DNA from: a virus
IMG/VR virus record: IMGVR_UViG_3300032006_000010
Coordinates: 1-54,395 of that record
Strand: one strand, 5' to 3'
Length of the DNA: 54,395 bases
The translations under genes and the position numbers were made by a program. The notes beneath the pieces are model-generated. The model was not told the DNA's origin. It did not search any database and saw only the letters and a list, made by a program, of their open reading frames with translations. This document shows positions 1 through 7,349 of this stretch, one piece after another; the first letter of the stretch is position 1; each line of letters starts with the position of its first letter.

Positions 1-140
1 TAGTCTCAGTCCGGACCGTCGTCGTCTTGATATTTTCAAGGATTATGCATTACATCCTCATGTATCAGCAGACGGAGAACCATGCCTTGGTGGATTTTCA
101 CAACCTTGGAGTCAGTGTGTCAGTACAAATAATATTCCTT
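1..140. repeat. Terminal direct repeat, left copy (circular genome overlap)
   Basis: This segment recurs at the right end (54256-54395). The only difference is A at 127 versus T at 54382, a synonymous Thr codon change (ACA/ACT). The same open frame passes through both copies, so joining the ends gives one uninterrupted E2-like gene. I infer a circularly permuted genome or circular assembly whose ends overlap by 140 bp. A true physical terminal repeat is less likely because the repeat lies inside a gene. Confidence 0.93.
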
Positions 141-1249
141 CCCTAGTAAATGTAGCTCAAGCATTTCTTAATACTTGGACTCGTGGTGACCATTATTGGG
201 ATATAAATGGTTATTATAATAGCTGGAAGGCTGCTTATCCTGAAACTACTCATAGAAAAGAGTTTCCTTTTACTGAATGGTTAACACAAAGCTTCAAATG
301 GGACCATATGAAACGTAGAATAGGTATTGATGATAGAGCTAGATTATCATTCCGTGGTGCTTTCGAGTTTCCTAAGTTCTATTATAGTGAGGATTATAAG
401 GAAAAGAGACCAAAAGACCCGAATAAACATTGGAAGATGTTTGATTTATTCAATGGTGCTATGTTCTTTTATAGAACCAAGGAAGATACCGAGGATAAAT
501 TAAAAGAAACCCTTGTGAATCTATCAAAAATAGTAGGTGGCGCTCTTTGGAATATAAAAGAAAGCGTTGGAGCAGAAGTAGGAATTGAAACCAGACTTGT
601 AGATGGATTATTCGAAGATGTTCTTATGGAAAACGACTGGAGTAAATCTATTATAAAGGTTCCCGGTAGGGGTCCTAGGATAGAATATACTATAGCCTCC
701 GAGTTTAATGACCTTCATTATTGTTTAGACGGAGAAGCTAGAAAAAGAGCAGCTAATCTTGTAAACAATAACCCACTGACTTCTGATATGGTAAATGAAT
801 ATGCAAGAGCTATGAACCGTGCAGAACCTTGGGAATGTGGTGGATATTTAGAAAGGAATGATATTCTTGAATGTCTTTCCTATTATATGAGAAGGGGAAG
901 AACAAGAGCATACCCATATCTGCTTAGAGCCTTACGTAATATGATAAAGTTATTAGTAGGTTCGGATGTATGGAACAATGACCTCCTAATAGAAGGAGCT
1001 ACAGGTGTTAAATCTGCAGAAATTCTTTTAGAGGGTTTAATGATAATAAAGGATTTCACAGATGACGTAGATGAGTTCGATAGAGTCATTAGGAATCATT
1101 ATACTTATGAACTCTGCGATAGATATGAACAAATCCTTCGTAGACAAATCAAAGGAAGGATAACAGATGTCAAACGTAAGTACAGACCCATCATTCACAG
1201 TGCGACTACCGGAGCTGATAGTACAGAAAATCAATTATCTTTTGACTAG
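2..1249 (+). CDS. E2-like ubiquitin-conjugating protein, C-terminal part (residues 117-531)
   Basis: This is the downstream part of a 531-aa protein that begins at 53909 and crosses the junction; the frame is open from the first base, so the ATG at 308 is internal. Residues 134-146 read HPHV, six residues, CLG, which matches the E2 (UBC) pattern HPN(V/I)...G.ICL. That makes Cys144 the candidate thioester cysteine, followed by W152 and a helical stretch as in UBC folds. About 310 further residues (from roughly 219), mostly predicted helical and charged, match nothing I know and could recognise substrates. The end overlaps the JAB gene by 83 nt, and the modifier, isopeptidase and E1 genes are adjacent. 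Seen: motif and gene order. Known: E2 enzymes carry a modifier as a thioester. Inferred: E2 activity. Confidence 0.72.
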   Translation, partial: SLSPDRRRLDIFKDYALHPHVSADGEPCLGGFSQPWSQCVSTNNIPSLVNVAQAFLNTWTRGDHYWDINGYYNSWKAAYPETTHRKEFPFTEWLTQSFKWDHMKRRIGIDDRARLSFRGAFEFPKFYYSEDYKEKRPKDPNKHWKMFDLFNGAMFFYRTKEDTEDKLKETLVNLSKIVGGALWNIKESVGAEVGIETRLVDGLFEDVLMENDWSKSIIKVPGRGPRIEYTIASEFNDLHYCLDGEARKRAANLVNNNPLTSDMVNEYARAMNRAEPWECGGYLERNDILECLSYYMRRGRTRAYPYLLRALRNMIKLLVGSDVWNNDLLIEGATGVKSAEILLEGLMIIKDFTDDVDEFDRVIRNHYTYELCDRYEQILRRQIKGRITDVKRKYRPIIHSATTGADSTENQLSFD

Positions 1250-1910
1250 ATTCAAGGATATTGAATGGTCAGGTCCAGCATGGTATAGTGTCAGGAAACA
1301 GGAGGATAATGGTTTTCCAATTGATGTCGAACTAGCTTATTTCAAACCAATCCATTTAGGTAATGGTGCTGAAACTGAGCTTGATGGCAATAAAATGGGG
1401 AAACTGTTACCACGGATTTATAAGAAAAGTCCGGACTTAAAGGACTGTTTTCTTGGCTTAATTCATAGTCATCATACTATGGGAGCATTTCTAAGCTCCA
1501 CAGATGAAAGCACAGCCTTAGAGCAAGCAGTATTTGATGGATTGTTCTTCTCAACAGTTGTAGCCTCTAGTAAGAGTCCATTTGCTACATGCGTCACCTA
1601 TAGAGACCAGTTTGGTTATTCTAATATTATAGAGGGTGAAGTAGAAACAGATGTACAATTACATGTTCCTAAAGAATGGAAACAGGAAGCTACACGTATT
1701 GAGAAGGCTAAGAAGAAGGAAGATAAGAAAGCATACAAATACACTCCAATGCGTACAGCTACAAATGAGCAGCTAACTATGGGGTATACTCGTCCAGAGT
1801 ACTATCATAATGGTTGGGGCTATCAACGTACAATCGAAGATGAACCAGAAACTAAAAAAAAAGTGACAGTGGGAACGAACCGGTTCAGCAAGTTGACAAA
1901 AAGCAGTTAG
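1167..1910 (+). CDS. JAB/JAMM (MPN) domain metalloprotease, ubiquitin-like isopeptidase
   Basis: A 247-aa protein with a complete JAMM zinc-protease signature: Glu33 in EWSG, then H100-S-H102, seven residues, S110, two residues, D113. In this family the two His and the Asp bind zinc and the Glu is catalytic; members trim or remove ubiquitin-like modifiers at the terminal glycine. The N-terminus (FTVRLPELIVQKI then EWSGPAWY) fits the family, so the ATG at 1167 is chosen despite the 83-nt overlap with the E2 gene; AAGGAAGGA lies just upstream. A Lys-rich linker (residues 170-190) and a Tyr-rich tail follow. Near the end a run of nine A (1854-1862) would allow a -1 shift into an open frame reaching 2047, giving a protein of about 293 aa. 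Confidence 0.92.
   Translation: MSNVSTDPSFTVRLPELIVQKINYLLTRFKDIEWSGPAWYSVRKQEDNGFPIDVELAYFKPIHLGNGAETELDGNKMGKLLPRIYKKSPDLKDCFLGLIHSHHTMGAFLSSTDESTALEQAVFDGLFFSTVVASSKSPFATCVTYRDQFGYSNIIEGEVETDVQLHVPKEWKQEATRIEKAKKKEDKKAYKYTPMRTATNEQLTMGYTRPEYYHNGWGYQRTIEDEPETKKKVTVGTNRFSKLTKSS
1853..1865 (+). promoter_or_regulatory. Candidate -1 ribosomal frameshift site (A9 run)
   Basis: Nine consecutive A bases follow ACT in the JAB frame. The -1 frame is closed by TAA at 1853-1855 immediately before the run, then stays open to the stop at 2045-2047. The zero frame ends at 1908-1910. A slip on the run would append about 61 residues (SDSGNEPVQQVDKK onward), which include the 43-aa reading frame at 1916. 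A homopolymer length error in the assembly, or run-length variation between genomes, would look the same. Confidence 0.5.
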
Positions 1911-1915
1911 AGTGT

Positions 1916-2047
1916 ATGGATGACCTTACTACTCAATTCTTAGATAGTGAGTTATCTTATCATGAATACCTTGAAAAAGTTAGGGACTTCTGCCCAGACA
2001 TAGACCCGTTTATGTACATGGATGACCCTAAAAATTGGACAGCTTAA
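1916..2047 (+). CDS. 43-aa acidic protein, or C-terminal extension of the JAB protein
   Basis: An acidic peptide beginning MDDLTTQFLDSELSYHEYLE, of unknown function. It has no convincing ribosome site of its own, starts 5 nt after the JAB stop, and lies in the frame reached by a -1 slip at the A9 run at 1854-1862. I therefore favour it being the tail of a frameshifted JAB protein; a separately translated small protein coupled to the JAB stop is the alternative. The acidic, amphipathic composition would suit a protein-binding tail, but that is inference. Confidence 0.55.
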   Translation: MDDLTTQFLDSELSYHEYLEKVRDFCPDIDPFMYMDDPKNWTA

Positions 2048-2050
2048 AAG

Positions 2051-2286
2051 CTGACACATCATCTCAGAGACCCCATCCACAGCTACAATACAACTCTGAG
2101 ATACAGCTAAGGGTTCAGTTGTTTGTTTTAACAGTGAAAACTGGGGTTGGCAAACAGTGAATTAACACCACCTAGGACTAAGCCGTAATGGCTTCCCTAC
2201 GGAATGCTGAATCCTAAGATTTGAGGCATTTGGAGAGTGCAGACAGCCGCCAATGTAAGTCCTCAACTTTAACCGTTAACTAAGGA
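2051..2286 (+). ncRNA. Structured RNA leader between the JAB and E1 parts of the operon
   Basis: A gap of about 240 nt without a gene but rich in nested pairing. Perfect 9-bp stem 2061-2069/2094-2102. Stem TAGGA/TCCTA (2173-2177/2212-2216) enclosing CCGTA/TACGG (2183-2187/2198-2202). Final hairpin TTGAGG/CCTCAA (2221-2226/2261-2266) extended by CATTTGG/CCAATG with one bulged base. An ACCCCA/TGGGGT pair could make a pseudoknot with the first stem. The last hairpin ends about 15 nt before the AAGGAGG of the next gene. It may be a cis-regulatory leader, a processing site or an independent RNA. I see no group I intron core and no known riboswitch. Confidence 0.5.
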
Positions 2287-2292
2287 GGTAAA

Positions 2293-2550
2293 ATGACTAC
2301 TAAAACCTTACAGACTTTTAAGGAAATTCTAGACGATATGACAGAAGATGATTCAAATATAAAATATGAAATAACAAAAAATTCTTTAGACCTAAAAGTA
2401 AATGGCTGGACATATTCAATAGAAAAGAGCAGATGTTTAACAAGAGAAGATAGATGGGATTGGCTTGCTCACATGTCTGAAAAGAACTGGATTGATAACT
2501 ATACATTCATGGTAACATTTTTAAAGGCATGTAGAACTTGGGGTATATAA
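2293..2550 (+). CDS. Hypothetical 85-aa protein
   Basis: Not recognised. The start is set by a strong AAGGAGG seven bases upstream, right after the structured leader. The sequence (MTTKTLQTFKEILDDMTEDD start, then a Trp-rich middle with DRWDWLAHMSEKNW) suggests a small mixed alpha/beta soluble protein. Its stop overlaps the next start in a TAATG arrangement, so the two are probably translationally coupled. It sits between the JAB and E1 genes and could be an accessory of the conjugation module, but nothing in the sequence proves that. Confidence 0.8.
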   Translation: MTTKTLQTFKEILDDMTEDDSNIKYEITKNSLDLKVNGWTYSIEKSRCLTREDRWDWLAHMSEKNWIDNYTFMVTFLKACRTWGI

Positions 2551-2705
2551 TGGAAAAATGGTCAAACGAACGTATCCATTATCAACCAAAAATAAGAAAA
2601 ATGGCTATTGAACATGCAATGGAGCGATACCGAGAATCGTTCTGGTATTATAGGCTCCTTAAGAAACTTCGTTTAATTAAGAGAGGAGACAACGATGAGA
2701 CATGA
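2550..2705 (+). CDS. Hypothetical 51-aa basic protein
   Basis: A small Arg/Lys/Tyr-rich, probably helical protein (MEKWSNERIHYQPKIRKMAI start, ending LIKRGDNDET). It begins on the TAATG overlap with the preceding gene and runs 11 nt into the E1-like gene; the ribosome site of the E1 gene (GAGAGGAG) lies inside it. No family recognised. The tight coupling on both sides supports it being translated. Confidence 0.65.
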   Translation: MEKWSNERIHYQPKIRKMAIEHAMERYRESFWYYRLLKKLRLIKRGDNDET

Positions 2706-3480
2706 TTCTAGATTCTTAAGAAATAAAGACCTTATTGAACAAAGAAAACTTGACATGATAGGTATAGTAGGTCTTGGAGGCATAGGTTCGTTTCTTATAC
2801 AGTCGTTAGCAATAATGGGCTGGAGAGACTTATTCGGCTGGGATAATGATGTAATTGAAGCACATAATCTTAGTTCTACAGCATATCCTGTAAAATCAGT
2901 AGGCGATGATAAAAAAGACGCAGCCAAAGAGCTCTTTGCTAATTATAGTGAAGGGTGGCAAGGAATAGCAACAGCTGGAAATTTTACTGATGAGAATATA
3001 CCCTATCCAAAACAGATAGTATGTACCGATAATATGGAATCAAGAAAACTAGTGTATGAAAAATGGAAGAAACAATTAGAAAAGAGACATCCACGTGAGT
3101 TATTTAAGGATTCATTCTTTATAGACTTACGTATGGGTGCAACTAGTGTTGAGATGATAACCGTAACTCCAAATAATGATAATTATATGGACCATTGGTT
3201 ACCATCACACGACATTCCTCCCGCACCGTGTTCAATGAAACACACAGTATTTGCAGCTCAATATATTGCAGCACTTGGGATTTCTCAGGTGTATAATTTA
3301 GTTGCAGGTCTTGCATTTTATGACTACATTTGGACCAGCCTGAACCCAAATATGGTCAAATTTGGTACTTTAATAATTCCTAAAACAGAGGAGGTATTAA
3401 ATGATAGAAGTGAGGAAAGTAAGCACAGATTGGATGGCGATGCCATCCGGACTGACTTATCTCATTATCGGTCAGCCTAA
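2695..3480 (+). CDS. E1-like (ThiF/MoeB/UBA family) adenylyltransferase
   Basis: A 261-aa Rossmann-type E1 domain. The nucleotide-binding glycine loop GLGGIGS is at residues 26-32, the acidic/asparagine cluster D50-N-D52..E55..N58 follows the second strand, and CTDNMESR (110-117) is the conserved D-N-x-x-S-R ATP-site motif. Cys179 in PAPCSMKH sits where E1/ThiF proteins carry the thioester cysteine. No CxxC zinc pairs are visible, unlike MoeB/ThiF of cofactor synthesis. Known of the family: it adenylates the C-terminal glycine of a ubiquitin-like protein. The nearby modifier, E2 and JAB genes make this the activating enzyme of a conjugation pathway rather than thiamin or molybdopterin synthesis. 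Overlaps the next gene by 80 nt. Confidence 0.92.
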   Translation: MRHDSRFLRNKDLIEQRKLDMIGIVGLGGIGSFLIQSLAIMGWRDLFGWDNDVIEAHNLSSTAYPVKSVGDDKKDAAKELFANYSEGWQGIATAGNFTDENIPYPKQIVCTDNMESRKLVYEKWKKQLEKRHPRELFKDSFFIDLRMGATSVEMITVTPNNDNYMDHWLPSHDIPPAPCSMKHTVFAAQYIAALGISQVYNLVAGLAFYDYIWTSLNPNMVKFGTLIIPKTEEVLNDRSEESKHRLDGDAIRTDLSHYRSA

Positions 3481-4261
3481 AACTGGTAAGACAACAGCAG
3501 CATCAAGATGGAGTACAAAAGGACAGGACGGTGTTATCGTTCTGGACACAGACTTAGGGTCTGACTTCGTTGATGGTGTTAATGCTGTTACAGTTACCTG
3601 TTTGAATACACCTGAACGTCCGTTATTGAAAGACGGAAAACAGGTTGTAGCTAACCGTAAAGCGCAATACGAAGTAATTCCACCGGAAGAACGGGGTTAT
3701 TCATATCGTTCAGGCGATATGAAGGGGACTCCTATGCCAGTTTACAGTCTAATAGAGTGTTATAACTGGCTAGCTTCCAAGTGGGATGAACTCCCATACG
3801 ATACTATAGTTATTGATACTATAAATGAGGTCAATCTTTGGATTGAAGCTTCAGTTATAAATGAACTAGGTATCACAGCTATGGGAGAAGGTCAGTGGGG
3901 AGCTGATTGGGGAAAAGCCAAGCGTAAGAACTTGGATATCATCAAGAAGTTCCAAGACCTCATAAAAAAGAAAGGCGGAAATCTGGTATTAATAAGCCAT
4001 GCTAAATCAACGGTAATGACCGATGGTAAAGCACAGTTGGCACCAGAGCTCCCACGTGGACTCGGATATGGTCTGGCTGCTAAAGCAGACGTAATCGGGT
4101 ATACTACGGCATCAAAAGAAGATGGTGAATATAATATCTCATTTGAAGCATATGATGAGAGAGTAGTTGGTAGCAGATTGCGACCTCTTGCTCAGAAAAT
4201 ATTACCTCTTAGTTATGATGCTATAACTAAAGAAATATTAAGTTATAAGGAGGAAGAATGA
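3401..4261 (+). CDS. Sak4-like RecA-fold ATPase (AAA_24-type), recombination/annealing
   Basis: 286 aa. Walker A GQPKTGKTT at about residues 24-32, Walker B in DTIVIDTINE, and a later LVLISHAKS strand are the pattern of phage Sak4/AAA_24 single-domain RecA-like ATPases. Those proteins promote single-strand annealing together with an SSB; here an SSB-like gene follows directly (ATGA overlap at 4258-4261), supporting this reading. The start is fixed by GAGGAGGT 7 nt upstream, inside the E1 gene. A general phage NTP-binding protein is the fallback description. Confidence 0.8.
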   Translation: MIEVRKVSTDWMAMPSGLTYLIIGQPKTGKTTAASRWSTKGQDGVIVLDTDLGSDFVDGVNAVTVTCLNTPERPLLKDGKQVVANRKAQYEVIPPEERGYSYRSGDMKGTPMPVYSLIECYNWLASKWDELPYDTIVIDTINEVNLWIEASVINELGITAMGEGQWGADWGKAKRKNLDIIKKFQDLIKKKGGNLVLISHAKSTVMTDGKAQLAPELPRGLGYGLAAKADVIGYTTASKEDGEYNISFEAYDERVVGSRLRPLAQKILPLSYDAITKEILSYKEEE

Positions 4262-4890
4262 GTACAGCTCGTTTTCGCCCAGCAGAACTTGAGAGTAAAC
4301 AGATAGGTTCTAAATTCTTAGGTTTCTGTAATGTTGGTATTATTGATTGGGAGGACAGAGCAGACCAGTATGACTGGGCTGATGTCTACCTAGTTGCAAC
4401 TGTAGTTCCAGAGGGTTCACAATACTCTCAGGAATTTAAGATTGCTGGGTCTTATGATAGAGACCATAAAAATAATATCACCACCTGTACATTATTAAAG
4501 AGACTTTATTGGCTCTTTGATGTATTAGGATTTGACGGTGGACCGGATATAAACGGTACTATGGTAGATGGAGAAGGTGAACCAATAGATTTGGTAACTT
4601 ATTTCTCTCAAAATCATGTCACAAATCCCTTAGAACCTAAACATGAGTACATATGTTACATTTATAAAGAAGCTGGTCGTAAAGACCCTTCTAAGGTGTA
4701 TTCTACTGTATTCCCGAAACTAGTACACAATACTCCATCCGGACTAAAGGACTTAGAAGGTTATATAGCTTTTATGAAGTCTAAGAATCTTATTAAGGAA
4801 GTATCTGAACTAGATATCGCAGCAAACGCAGACCCAACACCAGATAATGGTGTACCGGCACCTTCTTCTAAAGGTCCAGTAAGGTTCTAA
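4258..4890 (+). CDS. Putative single-stranded DNA-binding protein (OB-fold like)
   Basis: 210 aa, beta-rich N-terminal two thirds, then a flexible Pro/Ser/Asp tail ending SKGPVRF. A terminal Phe after a disordered linker resembles SSB tails that recruit partners, although the usual run of Asp is missing. It lies between the Sak4-like ATPase and the primase-helicase, with an ATGA overlap upstream and a 1-nt overlap downstream, the usual place for a phage SSB (DUF669-like). Family membership is inferred from context and shape; no single diagnostic motif is seen. Confidence 0.6.
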   Translation: MSTARFRPAELESKQIGSKFLGFCNVGIIDWEDRADQYDWADVYLVATVVPEGSQYSQEFKIAGSYDRDHKNNITTCTLLKRLYWLFDVLGFDGGPDINGTMVDGEGEPIDLVTYFSQNHVTNPLEPKHEYICYIYKEAGRKDPSKVYSTVFPKLVHNTPSGLKDLEGYIAFMKSKNLIKEVSELDIAANADPTPDNGVPAPSSKGPVRF

Positions 4891-6674
4891 TGTTCGTTGA
4901 ATTGGCAATTGGGAGTCCCTCTAAACGGGGGACTCTCATTCCAGAAGAAGATATATGGGATATAGTCTATGAAAAAGGAGCAACTCAACCAGTATACAAA
5001 AGTGTTTACAGGTATGATGAAGATGCTCTTGAGTTTGTCAAGAAAAGTGGCAGTATAAAGAACTTCTTAGGAACCAGATATATTACAGAAGTTCCCATTG
5101 ACATAGATAAAGGTGACAATTCGGATGAACATACTCTAGAACAGACCAAACTTATAACTGACTTCTTATTTAAAGAATTAAGTTTAAAGGATGGTAATTA
5201 CGGTATCTATTATAGTGGCACAGGCTATCATATAGATATTAGTGCCAACTGTTTTATGTTTCCTCCGGGTCCAGAATTACCTTTTATTGTTAAACAAACC
5301 ATGATGACAATACTAAATGACTTTAGACCAGATTTATCTGTCTATACACGTACAGCAATCATTCGATTAGCCCACACTCTAAATATAAAATCACAACTAT
5401 ATAAAATCCCATTAACTATTGATGAGCTACATAGTTCTGTAGACAACATAGTGGCATTAGCTGCTGATAGAAGATTGGATTCAGGTGTGAAAGAATTATG
5501 GGGTGATGGCAGTCTTGAAGAACATGTCGTTAAAGAAGTACCCGAAGTAAAGAGTATGCAAAAAGTTTCTGAGCCTAATAATGTAGTTCCATGTATACAG
5601 ACTATGTATAGACGTGGTCCTGTTGAAGGCACAAGAAATAATACATTGTTAAGAATTGCATCTCATTTTAGAAGGCACGGACTACCAAGCGATGCAGCTA
5701 AGGCTGCCTTATTACATTGGAACGACAACAACCTTAATCCACAAGTGGTTATTGATAAGGTCGAATCAACATATAATCATGGATACAAGTATGGTTGTCA
5801 GGACGAATTGATGATGAAAGTGTGTGAACCAAAATGTATATATTATAAAAACAAAGATTACCTAGTAGATGTTATGACATCTGACGACTTACAACAAGAC
5901 CTAGAAGATAGGATAGAATCTGACTTCACAGGTAGAATGATAAATTTAGCTGAAATGTTCGGTTTTGTAAATAAGGACTGTTCTATTTATCCCGGTGAAT
6001 TGGTAACCATATTTGGTCCAACTGGAGCTAATAAGACAACCTTGGCACAAAATATAGCACTAGGCTACGATTTTATGAATGATGAAATAAGACCAGAGTG
6101 GCAAATGCCTACTTTATACTTATCTTTAGAGTTAAGTGGTTGGTATCTTCATCGAAGAAATCAACAGATTGTAAGTGGTATGAACAAGGATGATGTAACT
6201 ACTAATTATAAATATATCGGTAAAAACTATAATCAATTCTTAAAACATGTAAATGTACAGACTGTTGCTCCTAATACTGACTCTATTACCAAACAGATAA
6301 GAGAGCTTCAGCCACGTCTTGTAATTGTTGACTATATCGACTTAGTAGAAACCCCTAGAGGAATAAACGGTGAGTATGAATCAATAAGATACATTAGCCA
6401 TTATCTCTCCAACCTTGCTGTAAATAGTGACATAATTATCATTCAGGTTTCTCAAACTTCGAGAGAATACAGTAGAAACCAAATACTTGATATCTATGCT
6501 GGTAAAGGAAGTGGTGCGATAGAAAATGCATCAAGAAAGGTTCTTGGTATTAGTGGAATGCAAGATTCACCAGAAAAGAAGATATCTCTATTTAAGAACA
6601 GTGATGGTGACCTATTTGAAATAGACGTTAATTGGACACCATCATTTCGGTTACCCGTAAGGAGGAATCAATGA
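4890..6674 (+). CDS. Primase-helicase: AEP-type primase fused to DnaB/RecA-like helicase
   Basis: 594 aa with two modules. Residues 1 to about 190 look like an archaeo-eukaryotic primase: metal-binding D71-I-D73 in PIDIDKG, the SGTGYH motif (109-114), and an R159/N165/K171 strand set (RLAHTLNIKSQLYKIPL). A middle helical region contains a possible zinc cluster (CEPKC about 25 residues after CQDE). The C-terminal helicase has Walker A GPTGANKTT (from residue 376) and Walker B VIVDYIDL (Asp481), followed by an S-Q-T-S-R stretch as in DnaB-type helicases. It should prime and unwind at the phage fork. No DNA polymerase gene is present, so host polymerase is presumably recruited. Its stop overlaps the next start (ATGA). 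Confidence 0.85.
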   Translation: MFVELAIGSPSKRGTLIPEEDIWDIVYEKGATQPVYKSVYRYDEDALEFVKKSGSIKNFLGTRYITEVPIDIDKGDNSDEHTLEQTKLITDFLFKELSLKDGNYGIYYSGTGYHIDISANCFMFPPGPELPFIVKQTMMTILNDFRPDLSVYTRTAIIRLAHTLNIKSQLYKIPLTIDELHSSVDNIVALAADRRLDSGVKELWGDGSLEEHVVKEVPEVKSMQKVSEPNNVVPCIQTMYRRGPVEGTRNNTLLRIASHFRRHGLPSDAAKAALLHWNDNNLNPQVVIDKVESTYNHGYKYGCQDELMMKVCEPKCIYYKNKDYLVDVMTSDDLQQDLEDRIESDFTGRMINLAEMFGFVNKDCSIYPGELVTIFGPTGANKTTLAQNIALGYDFMNDEIRPEWQMPTLYLSLELSGWYLHRRNQQIVSGMNKDDVTTNYKYIGKNYNQFLKHVNVQTVAPNTDSITKQIRELQPRLVIVDYIDLVETPRGINGEYESIRYISHYLSNLAVNSDIIIIQVSQTSREYSRNQILDIYAGKGSGAIENASRKVLGISGMQDSPEKKISLFKNSDGDLFEIDVNWTPSFRLPVRRNQ

Positions 6675-6844
6675 AGAAGTATGTAGTTAAAACAGAAGTA
6701 ACTGCATCTGTGAAAATGGCTTTAGTAGAACTCGCTCAAAAGAACAAGCGGTCTCTAAAAAAGCAGCTTGAACATATGCTTGAATCTGTACTTATTGACA
6801 CTACAAGATTAGGAGGACATTTTGAAAAAACAGACAACTCGTGA
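6671..6844 (+). CDS. Ribbon-helix-helix (Arc/MetJ-like) protein, 57 aa
   Basis: Short N-terminal strand (KKYVVKTEVTASV) followed by two helices (KMALVELAQKNKRS, LKKQLEHMLESVL): the typical RHH_1 layout of small DNA-binding regulators. The start ATG at 6671 has AAGGAGG 6 nt upstream and overlaps the primase-helicase stop. A longer in-frame reading beginning at 6632 would be buried in the upstream gene and is not used. A transcriptional repressor of this block, or a nucleoid-type accessory to replication, are both plausible. Confidence 0.7.
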   Translation: MKKYVVKTEVTASVKMALVELAQKNKRSLKKQLEHMLESVLIDTTRLGGHFEKTDNS

Positions 6845-7349
6845 GCTTGTAGGAGAGTATATAGACCTCGAAATTCAGGCGGAACATGCGTCTGCTGAAG
6901 AGATTATCAATATATCCGATAAACTAGACACTCTTAAAGGTACAATAAAACGTAAAGTTGATGGTATAGACTACTTTATGGTAGAACTAGACCGTAAACT
7001 TCACCTTATTGATGCAGAAGTAGAGTCTATCAAGAAAGAGGAGGCTCGTCTAAGAGTAAGACGTCGTGCAACAGAATCATTAAAGAAATACTTTAACGGA
7101 GTTCTTATACCTATGGTAGTAGATGAAGTTGGAATAAACGGAGTCTATGAAACTGATACAGCGAGATATAAACTGTATGAAACATGGGGACCGGTAGTAG
7201 TTATGGACGAAGAAGAAGTTCCTGATGATTTTAAGAAGGTTGTTATGACAGAATCAATTGACAAAAAGAAAGCTCGTGAAACCTTGTCTAAGGGTGCTAA
7301 AATACCGGGACTTCATATTGAAAAAGTCAAGAGGGTAAAGCGCTCATGA
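6822..7349 (+). CDS. Siphovirus Gp157-like protein
   Basis: 175 aa. N-terminal coiled coil (to about residue 80), then LKKYFNGVLIPMV, and a beta-rich C-terminal part with VVMDEEEVPDDFKKV and a basic tail: the hallmark order of phage Gp157 family proteins, found in replication clusters and linked in some phages to resistance or DNA-associated roles. It starts with TTG at 6822, supported by AGGAGG at 6811-6816; no ATG fits. Overlaps the RHH gene by 23 nt and the next gene by 4 nt. Confidence 0.82.
   Translation: MKKQTTRELVGEYIDLEIQAEHASAEEIINISDKLDTLKGTIKRKVDGIDYFMVELDRKLHLIDAEVESIKKEEARLRVRRRATESLKKYFNGVLIPMVVDEVGINGVYETDTARYKLYETWGPVVVMDEEEVPDDFKKVVMTESIDKKKARETLSKGAKIPGLHIEKVKRVKRS

Noticed and set aside
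2051-2290. Group I intron or riboswitch in the leader
   Set aside because: No P7/P3 core, no guanosine-site pattern and no flanking split gene; only local stems are visible.
6632-6670. Longer start for the ribbon-helix-helix protein
   Set aside because: It would begin inside the primase-helicase gene without a ribosome site, whereas ATG 6671 follows AAGGAGG and overlaps the stop as elsewhere in the genome.
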